A model generated the notes under the pieces. It was not told the DNA's origin, ran no database searches, and worked only from the letters and a program-made list of their open reading frames with translations. From the NCBI GenBank assembly GCA_014549065.1, contig JACDOX010000067.1:683332-747331 (forward strand): DNA of 64,000 nt, in the 5' to 3' direction. The stretch is from Cardinalis cardinalis. Its lineage: Eukaryota; Chordata; Aves; Passeriformes; Cardinalidae. The translations under genes and the position numbers were made by a program. Below, one piece after another: positions 14,101 to 64,000 of the stretch (the first letter of the stretch is position 1; every line of letters begins with the position of its first letter).

Positions 14101-17100
14101 GCACAGGCGCTGTTTTTCCAGACTGTACTTCTTTCCCAAAGTGTGCACTGACAAGCTCTTCAGTGTGTTTATTACTGTACAACACTGTAAGCCAACTGAT
14201 GTGTATTATTGGCTGTGCAATAGGTCAGNGCAAAGTTTCACCACAACAAAGTACATCCTGCTACAGGCTGTGCATGAAGGGCACTATCAGCTTAATGGGG
14301 AGAAGAACCTGCATCTCAGTAGGGATGTGCTGAGCACCCACCTCAGCCCCAGGGCAGAGCAGTTAAAGTGGCAAGTCCTGTCCTTGTAGTCTCCCAACAG
14401 AACCACTCTTGATCTGTACCTGGCCTTTTTCCAGGCCTCTGTGGTGGAGGAAATCCTCCTCATGTCCTGCCTCACTCCATATAGCTGCACTAAGGCCAAC
14501 TGCAATTCCTGGTATGTGTATTATGCAGACTAATTACATCTATGTAACATAATAAATACATGNGTATTATACCTGTTATGTTCTTAGAGCAAAGATGCAG
14601 CCATAAAAATATGCACCAGACTGCTCTGTACAAAGAAGACAGATGGTATTTATTCCATATTAATTAATATTGCATGCAGAATTTCCTCCCTCTTTAAATA
14701 TCTTGAACATCCGTTTTCAAAATTTAAATGTACACATACAGATTCTTTTTGTTTTGACAGCTGACTGTTGTATTTTTTTCTCCATTCAACATAGGTGGCC
14801 TTGGTTTGTTCTTACAAGTGCTATCTTGTGTATCTTCAGTCTACCTGTCATTATTCTAGTTCTCCTTTCTACTTAAGTTAATCAACTGATTTAATTAATT
14901 TAAAGATGGAAAGCAAACAACGGTGCAAACCCTCCTGAAATTTGGAGAATTAATAAATTAGGTTTGACAGGTTTGTGTCTGCAGGTTTTGTCTTCATTGG
15001 CCATGACCTTATTTAATAGTCTGCTTTTTCTCAGTCACATGTTTCAGAATAACATTACACATAAGGATGAAATGCAGCCACTGTAAATTTTATTGTTCAN
15101 TGTAACTTATTCACAAATGCTCCTGGAGACACGTGGTCTTTGTCTGCCCTTGTAGTTTTACACTGGAACATTTCTGCCTTACAACTAGAGCCACACATAG
15201 ACATGGCTAAAAACAAAAAACCACTGGCACTATCATGGATATTCCAACCCCATTGCTTTAAGGGATACTTNAAAGGAAAGTAGGCCAAAAACTTGACCTA
15301 TTTTAAAAGACATGGCAATCTGTTCTTTTAAAAAATCTTTCACACTTCATTGAGTCCTTCTCTGTCTCCTATACCATGAAAAATATTGTACAGTAGCAAG
15401 ATTCAGAATTCTTCTCTGCTGTTGCCCATACAAACAAATATTGCAAGCTGAAATCTGCAGTTTAACAAATTTATTTTTCTGCATCACTGATCTTGAAAAA
15501 GAAACCATCTTAAAAATTACCAAATGCATACATTGAACTAATTAGGTGTATCTAACTAGAATTGCTACATCACTGCACTTTCTCCATAGTGTTAGTTGCA
15601 ATGGATCCATTTGGCAACCGAGAAATCTTAAGATCCATAAAGGATTTGCTTCTAGGAACTTCAGTGTTTTGAATTNGAAAACCAGAAGCAGTGAGCCATA
15701 TTTCTCAGTTATTTTGCTGTTTGAAATCTGGCTGTGAAACTCTGTTTACTTTGTGTTGGACTGCTGCCAGAGGAGGCCTGGTTTAGCAGATGGTCGTGGA
15801 GCGGAGGCCAGACGCTTCCTGCTGCGTCCTGACGAGGCACTGATAGCAGCGCTCCCAGGCGAGGCACTGCTGCCTTCAGCAGCCACCCAGGCTGGAGAGC
15901 AGGCACTGCTGGCACAAAGCTTGGGAAGAGTCCATGAAGCTGCCCCTGGGGCAAAAGACTTTGTGGAAAAGAGGGTCCTGAAATGGTGCTCAGAAGTGGT
16001 GGAGCTGTCACACAGAAGATGAGCAGGGGAAGAGCCGGAGTTTTGACCAAGAGGAACTGAAGTGTTAAGACCAGATGGGCATAAACCAGTACTGAGGAGA
16101 TGTGATTGCTTTGGTCTTTGACAGGACACTCCTCTGCCTTGTCAAGAAGAGAAAGAAGAAGGTCCCTATGGAGGCTTCACTGTGGTGTGGGTTTACCTGT
16201 CTGCGCTACAGTCACAGTGTGCAGGGAGCATATTCCTTTCCCCCATTTCTGGTGGGGGCAACTTCTCTCAGAACAAATATCATTAATATGTCCTCAGGCT
16301 GGGTTTGATCTTTCAAGATGCTGCCTGCTCTCAAGATGGGGAATCAAAGGGCAATGCCATAATAGCAAGCACTTGGGTATTGCTGGATCGCTGCTTGGCA
16401 ATTTGCGTACAGGAGAAAATGCAAACAAATTTCTCAGGAGGCCGTATGACTTGGAAATCTTCCAGAAATCCTTCCAGGCATCAGTAAGATTAAGGACATC
16501 CATAGTTTATCTGGGGATTCGGATCTTGAATCAATGTAGCTAAAATTCCCAGTTCCTGTGCCATATGGCTCTGTGTTTGGGGATTTGGTGCTCTCCCATT
16601 CCCTGCTATCAGATACCTGGAACCACCGCATTCGTGTGTCAGGCTAATTTGGGGGATGATTTTGTGCAGGTGGTAAGGCCCCTGTGAACTGCAGCTGATT
16701 CCTTCCTTGCACTCCAGCCAATCTGCAGGTAGGCAATGTTGGATTTTGAATGCTTGTGCCCTTCCAGTTTACTACTGGATCTCAAAAGGAAAGAAATCCC
16801 AGGAAGACTGATGTGTTGATTGCTTTGTTACATGTCACTTGCATATATTTCTCCCTCTTTGGCTATTATTCTCTCAGAATCTCCCCAAAACTGAGTCTCA
16901 GTATTAAGAGACAACTGACAAGATCGGGCATCTGCATAGGGGTCTGACTAAAAAAATTTTTCCCTGAGCTTCTACCTGCAGAGCGTCAACATTCAACAAC
17001 CCCAAAAATGGGGAAAAAATGGTTTAAAACCTCATTCAGCCAAGTACCAAACTTTGGTATTTCTTTCCGCGAGAGTCCTTCCTTCCTACTTATCAGTCTT

Positions 17101-17917
17101 GTACAGGACAGTCTGAATCACCACTTTCATCATCCACTGGCCTCTTCTATGTAGTTTTCTTAGGCTGTAGGACTTGCTGCCTTTTTCTACCTTATTGACT
17201 TCTTCCAACTTGAAGTCAAGAAGGAACACCACACTCCATTTTTAACAGCTCAGCAGCTGAGCCCATTTGACATTACACAGAGACAAAGATTTATTGTACT
17301 GTACAGAGAAGACAATCTACAGAAATGAAGTTTCAAAGTATCTGTATCATCAAAGAATATGGATAGACCTTGGGAATTTCATCTGGTTATCATCACTTGT
17401 GGAATGCAAGTGATCTTTGTCTTACCCAAGAGGCAGAATGCCACATCATCCTCTGAGCAGCCCTGGTGAGCCATAGCCAGGCTGGGAGCCTGGGCCTTGC
17501 TGTCTTGCACCTCATGATTGTCCACGTTAACACAGAAGAAGGGCTCATATCCTGTTCACTAGCACCCAAAGGTGACATGCAGAGGTCTGAACCTCGTTTC
17601 CATCACTAGGCAGAGGGGTGGTTATTGCTCTTCCTTTGCTAGAGAAGGACTCATGATCATGGGGCCTACCTCAGACTTCCCCAGCCCGTTTTAACATTTC
17701 CTGTTATTTGCCAAGTGGCCATACTGTGCACCACACAATGCTCACTCCCACTCCAAACAGATGCTGCAAGACCCAGCAAAGCTTAGAAAATTCCTGGTCA
17801 AGCAGGCTTTCATGGTAATTAAAGTAGCCCCCTTTTCACTGCCTGATTTGAACACAGACTATTTTCTTTTGTCAGCTGGGNTGATGTGAATCTTAAGCTG
17901 GGCTAACTGGCTTTATT

Positions 17918-17975
17918 TTCTATTTTTCTTTATTTTTTTGTCTTTTTCTTTTTTTTTCTTTCTTTTTTTCCTTTA
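17918..17975 (+). repeat. Polypyrimidine (T/C-rich) low-complexity tract
   Basis: Nearly uninterrupted T runs with interspersed C on the + strand, ending just before position 17976. Simple sequence with no neighbouring exon. Confidence 0.7.
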
Positions 17976-20900
17976 ATAATTGAAACCATAGAAGCTGAAG
18001 TTTTCATTAAAATTTGTTAGGTGAATTACTAGTTATTGCACTCTGNTTTTACAGATACTGCACATGAATGGAGATAAGAAAATAAACAGAACCAGAGCAA
18101 AATGTCTTGGGCATAGNTCAGGATACACAGGCATCCCTGGGGAAGGAGAGTTGCAAAAAAGCATCAAAATGGAGTTCACTGAACTGGCGTTTAAAGCTTT
18201 TGGGAAGTGTCTTTTTTTAGCAAACCTTTAAAGTCAATTATCCTGAGAGAATGTGCTTCATGTTTGTCTTGAGGATAAAGATAGTAACATTTCATAATTT
18301 GTCTGGCTGATCCCTCTGAGCGTGCAGGTCCCTGGCCCTGTGCTAGACAAGAGGTGGCAGATNCCTCTCTACAGACAGGAGAGTGGGAAAAGCACCTTCC
18401 CCTCGCTGCTGGCTGTGAGCTGGAGAAAGGGCAGCGAGGCATTCCTCCCTGAAAGTGAGAGACACTGTATTCCCCAACTGTCAGACACAATCCATGATGG
18501 AAAAAAACAAAACAAAACCATGCTGAACTACAGCAGAGNAAATCCTGGAAAATAGGTTGGACGCTACTTAAGCACAACTTTTCCCCNCAGAGAGAGAATG
18601 TGAAGCTCCAGAAATGGAGGGAAAATAAACAGAGCTTTTGGAATTAACCTGGCAAAATGGAGTTGGCTCTCACCTGTGTCAGGACAGCATAGTGGAGGTT
18701 GTCCTGCAGACAACCAGCTCTTTCTCCAGAACACCCCTTTCATTCTCTTTTCAAGATCATCCTTGGATGAATATGTCTGTCCAGCACAGGAGACTTGCAG
18801 TGCTCTTGAGTTAGAAAAGACATGAATTTTAGCACTAGTACAGCAACATAAATTTTCTAGACAAGTAAAATCTGCCTGCAGAAGGAGAGAGGAAGCCCCC
18901 ACCCACTCACAGTTCAGCTGCTGTGCTCTTCCACAAGGGCAGATGTTTGGAAAATGGGGAAGAACAGGAAAGATCCTGGCCCTGCCAACACTAGTCTGGT
19001 TTCTGACATGCCTAAACTTTCACACGTCTTTCTTTACAGTAAGGGGACTTAAAATTAACTCNTATGTATTACTTTTGGTGTGTTTTTTTCTTACACAGTG
19101 CTGACCAGGAGCTAAATGTCTGCATCAAATTATGGTTCTCAGAACCATTAGGTACAAGAACTCCAGCAGATGGTTGTAGTGGTCCTTGGTGGGTAATCCC
19201 TGGAGATGTCCAGTCAGTCCATCTCATAGCTGTTCATCTCCTAGCAGTTATATAATTCCTTCAGTATCTTCAAGTTAATTCTGTCAGCACGAGCTCTTTG
19301 TTGACCCAGTAGCTCTGGATCTGTTTGTTCTTTGCTGTAGTTACATGTGGCCACATAAACTGTGTGTGAGCTGCCNCCATCTTTGCCCATTTTGCACAGG
19401 TGCATGAGCCTGTAGGCAGCACGAGGCAAATTCAGCTGGTTGTGTGGGAGGCAGCTGAAATGGCCCCCATTTCTCAACCTGTGAGTGTGTAAAGGGCAGG
19501 ACTCCCCTGCTCAGTGTGGAAACAGGCCCATGACAGACCCATGCCAACACCAGGAGAGCACCAAGGGGAATTACTCCTGACAGGAAAAGGCTTGTGGAGA
19601 GCAGGGAGTGAGCTTCTCTCCTGTATTANACACAGCACAGCCCCATTTCTTTTAAGTAGCACACTGTGAAAAAATGTTAATTTTTAATTTACTGCTAGGC
19701 CTGAGAAGGAAATCTCTTCTTTACACAAAACAGGACCCTGATCTCAGTTTGGGCTTTTGTGGAATCTTGTTTTGGGCCTGATGCTCAAACCCAGCAATAA
19801 CAGGCTTATACTTGGAAGGTTTCACACCAAAGGCACAGAAAAAAAAATTATTTTTTATAGAACAATTGACTGATAGTGAGATATGGGAGCATAAACATAG
19901 CTTTGGAAGCCCATGGACCATTTTGACCACCAAAATGCAGCCTGGGAGTCTGGCTCACTTGTTTAATCTCTGTGCCAGTTTAATCCCATTCTGCCCTAAA
20001 ACACCTGGGGTGATTTCAGGTTGGCACTGGTGGCCTTTGGGTGCCAGCCTGGCATGGTATTGCAGATTTTGCAGAAGAGAAGTGACTTTTTTTTNGGGGG
20101 GGGGTCACATAATGCTCATACAGCTGTAAATAAACATNATTAAAAGGACATGTCTGGGACCTAAATGAATGAGGAACTAAACAATAAACTTGTCTCCCAG
20201 CTGCTGGTTTAGACTGAAGGCAACACTGAAATGATGTGTATTTTTTAGAATTTTTTGTAATGGTCTGTGCTCCTGCAAACATGATGCACATCTGTTGAAC
20301 CTTATTCTGAGCTGCAGGGCCATCAATTTCAATCTGGGACAGTATATAGGTGTTGGCCAGAATGATTTTATGGCTTGGATCCCTGTGGGATAAATTCTGA
20401 TCAGGCAGATGTGACTGAGTCCAACANAAGATCTCAACAGAAGCAACCCTGGCTGTGTTGATACAGTTGCTATTAAGTGGAGATTGCCACAAAACTAAAA
20501 AATATCACCAACGACATTCACCCTTGTCTTCCTGTGCCAGTTTACCTGCATACTAATGTCATTTTCTTGCAAAAAGCATAGCAGTTAGGATTTAAAATTG
20601 TTTACTTCTGATTAAAAATTTACTTTTTTCCCTTATTTTTTAAATGACCTTCAGAAATTTTCAATTATCATTAAAAAACATTTTTAATAAGAGGCAGGAA
20701 CAAGAAAGCTTAGGTTTTTTTGATTCTGATGAGAGGTTTTGTAAGAGGAAGATAACCATCATTGTCATAGCCATTAATGTTCTGATTTTGGAGCAGTGGA
20801 GACGTAGGCAAATATTTATTGTTGAAAGGCCTTTGCTTCGGTTGATGACAAAATGCTCATCTCCTAAATTTAGCAATGCTGTGTCTCCATGTATATATTT

Positions 20901-21129
20901 ATATTATTAGTCACCTTTAAGCCCACATTTTCTGTGATCAGCACAAGCTAGGGAGTCACTGCATCCTTGTGCCAGAGAGGGTACCTGAGGGTCCATGCCC
21001 CTGCCAAGTGGGCTGAGTGTGCCAGTAGTGAATTCCAGTGGGAACAGACCAGAGCTGGAGTGGCTGGGAACAGAGGGGCAACAGGGGGGGCAGCTTGAGC
21101 AGGCTTTGTTACCATAACCCTAGAGNGAA

Positions 21130-21205
21130 GAGAAACAATAACCATGGAATATCCAGAGTTGGAAGGGACCCACATGGGTCATCGAGTCCAACTCCTAATA
21201 ATGAC
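21130..21205 (-). mobile_element. CR1-like LINE 3'-end fragment
   Basis: The stretch around 21148-21195 (GAATATCC, GTTGGAAGGGACCCAC, GTCATCGAGTCCAACTCC) matches from memory the widely repeated 3' end of avian CR1 retrotransposons, read here in reverse complement. The element is therefore on the minus strand and strongly 5'-truncated. It lies about 1.1 kb upstream of the RFX7 start codon. The CR1 family is established knowledge; the subfamily cannot be set by eye. Confidence 0.7.
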
Positions 21206-21480
21206 TTTAATAATGGTCACCTTGTATCATCGTCCTTGAATTTAGGTATTTACCTGTCCACTATCCGAGGCTGTGCAGTTCCTCTGGCTTTTTTCATTAA
21301 AAGCCATGACCCCAAGGAGCAGAAATATGGCTTGTGCCTGTAGCTCAGAGAAAGCAGTTGTGGTAGCCGCTCAATGTAAATTTTGGGAAATGTTTTCGCA
21401 GAAAGGTGTGGGTAAAGGCCGCTGGGACTAATGGCAGCCCGGCCCCTCTTATGTCTGGGGGACACACACAGGAAGCCTGA
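21206..21480. other. Short spacer between CR1 fragment and CpG island
   Basis: Unique non-coding DNA leading into the promoter CpG island. No exon is recognised. Confidence 0.5.
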
Positions 21481-21901
21481 GGGCGAGCAGTGGCCCGGCC
21501 TAGCGCCGCCCGTGCCGGTGTCTGGCTTCCTCAGCGCCATGTGAGCCCGGCGGCACTTGTTATTTTGTTACGAGCCGCGGCGGAGGGCGGGCCGGGCGCG
21601 GGGGCTGCGGGGCGCACCCGGCCGCGGTGCCGCACTGATGTAATGCTGCTGCCGCCGCAGCGCCTTCACGTGTCTGCGGCGCGCCCGGCCAGCGGGGCAG
21701 CAGCGTGTGCCGCACGGTGTGTGCGCCGTGACACTCGGGGACACACGCGCACTCACACACGTGTTATTGGCGCCGCCGGGCCGCTCCGGGCGCACCCCGC
21801 CCCCTCCCCACCGCGCCGGGGGTCCCGGGGCTGACGGAGGGGCCGCCCCCCCGCTCGGGCTGAGCTCGCCGCCCCCGGCCCCAGTCGCGGCCCCGGCCCC
21901 C

Positions 21902-22151
21902 NNNNNNNNNNNNNNNNNNNNNNNNNNNNNNNNNNNNNNNNNNNNNNNNNNNNNNNNNNNNNNNNNNNNNNNNNNNNNNNNNNNNNNNNNNNNNNNNNNN
22001 NNNNNNNNNNNNNNNNNNNNNNNNNNNNNNNNNNNNNNNNNNNNNNNNNNNNNNNNNNNNNNNNNNNNNNNNNNNNNNNNNNNNNNNNNNNNNNNNNNNN
22101 NNNNNNNNNNNNNNNNNNNNNNNNNNNNNNNNNNNNNNNNNNNNNNNNNNN
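21902..22151. other. Assembly gap (250 Ns) in the promoter
   Basis: A run of 250 Ns inside the most GC-rich part of the island, ending 108 bases before the RFX7 start codon. Open frames that cross it on either strand are artefacts. Confidence 0.95.
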
Positions 22152-22259
22152 GTAGCGGCGGGACGGGTTCCGCCCGTGATGTCCCCCGGGCAGCGGGGGA
22201 AGGCGACTCACTCGAGCGCTGCGGCAGAGGCCTAGTGCGGCCAGCGCCGCTCGCGTCCC

Positions 22260-63331
<41,072 letters not shown>

Positions 63332-64000
63332 GTAATGCTCTCCAGCAATTCTCTAGAGAATCCACCGTGTGAAAAGGTTTTACACTGCCAGTAACTAAGC
63401 AGTGGTGTCAGTGGATTAGAACAGTTTCTATTCAAAGGCTTGGGTGCCTCAATGTTTTCCNTCTCTGTTGTGTTACAGCACATTAGTTACAGGGTTGATA
63501 CAGAGGCAGCAGAATTCTGAGCANGTAACATAGGCCAAGTTCATCTTAGAAGTCATTAAAGTGAGCCTTGACATGAAGTTTAACCAGACGAGAGAGCTGA
63601 CAGCAGTTTTGTGGGTCACTGAGGCCCTAATATGGAATCTAAATTGCTTTTCATTGGCCCAGTGCATTTAGTGACAGGTACAATTTTATTTTGANTGAAT
63701 GTCTGTAGTGCAGAACATTTTTGTCTTTCAGCCTTATAAAATTGGACTAGGGAGTACAGGAAGGTTATTTGGTGTTGAGATGTTCACTGTGCTGTTCATT
63801 TTGATAGGTAAGCCAGTTTTTCTGCCTGATAGTGAGTTTGTATTTAGCTCACTTTGAAACCTTAACAATGAGCAGCATTTTGAACACATCCTCTCCTCTT
63901 TAGCCTTTATATGTCAGTCTTTTTATCCCAGGTGAAGGATTGTATGAGAATGACCCTTTCATTAGCAGAAGAGCAGACTAGTGTATACACCAGTGCCTCA
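63332..64000 (+). other. RFX7: RFX7 intron 8, 5' part
   Basis: Begins at donor GTAATG and runs off the window. The next RFX7 exon, expected to begin with codons for VQRTRQ, was looked for and is not present. No other feature. Confidence 0.85.

Larger units (their letters stand above)
10547..21129. other. Intergenic DNA upstream of RFX7, no gene seen
   Basis: Non-coding DNA with scattered short open frames. A slightly GC-rich patch at about 15750-16025 carries an 89-codon open frame that I do not recognise. A pyrimidine-rich T/C tract lies at about 17918-17975, and a T-then-G homopolymer near 20090-20103. Nothing else is supportable as a gene. Confidence 0.5.

Noticed and set aside
17393..17578. 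Minus-strand stop-poor stretch that looked exon-like
   Set aside because: Only about 50-60 codons in any frame, flanked by stops, with no recognised family.
1..21400. Exons of TEX9, the expected upstream neighbour, on the minus strand
   Set aside because: No segment resembling TEX9 was found; the gene is probably further left or in unsequenced DNA.
63332..63394. Taking the TAA at 63392 as the natural end of RFX7
   Set aside because: Mammalian RFX7 continues for about 1,090 more residues, and the PIP codon abuts a GT donor; the tail is intronic.

Overview
This is eukaryotic nuclear DNA, most likely from a bird. It is intron-rich, AT-moderate single-copy sequence with one CpG-island promoter and very few transposons. 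The one clear transposon is the 3' end of a CR1-type LINE, the usual avian family. The sequence is draft quality: two long N gaps (1427-2018 and 21902-22151) and isolated single Ns roughly every few hundred bases.

The only gene I can support is RFX7, on the + strand. RFX7 encodes a winged-helix transcription factor of the regulatory factor X family. Its first eight coding exons lie at 22260-22408, 43929-43962, 51013-51095, 51885-52007, 57976-58092, 59856-59940, 60533-60740 and 63036-63331. They join without a frame break into the first 365 residues. These cover the N-terminal RFX5-like helical region with its LYLYL motif, the whole DNA-binding domain, a PxLPxL ankyrin-docking motif, a second conserved helical block and the start of the long low-complexity C-terminal region. 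The remainder of the protein, most of it in a large last exon in the known orthologues, lies beyond the right edge.

Layout: 1-21.4 kb is upstream intergenic DNA with no gene I can defend. It contains a gap, an 11-bp minisatellite, an octamer palindrome and a CR1 scrap. 21.48-22.8 kb is the CpG-island promoter with exon 1. 22.4-43.9 kb is the large first intron. 43.9-64 kb holds exons 2-8, with introns of about 0.6 to 7 kb.

The most interesting points are four. First, intron 5 splits the DNA-binding domain and has AT-AC ends with a textbook U12 (minor spliceosome) donor and branch site. Second, a compact CpG-dense patch with two CCAAT boxes lies inside intron 4 and looks like an internal promoter. 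Third, there is an antisense open frame in intron 1 with an ankyrin-like spacing. Fourth, a 280-codon open frame runs antisense to exon 4. I saw no operon, mobile island, CRISPR array, viral gene or other multi-gene system; the window is one ordinary vertebrate transcription-factor locus with a few unusual details.
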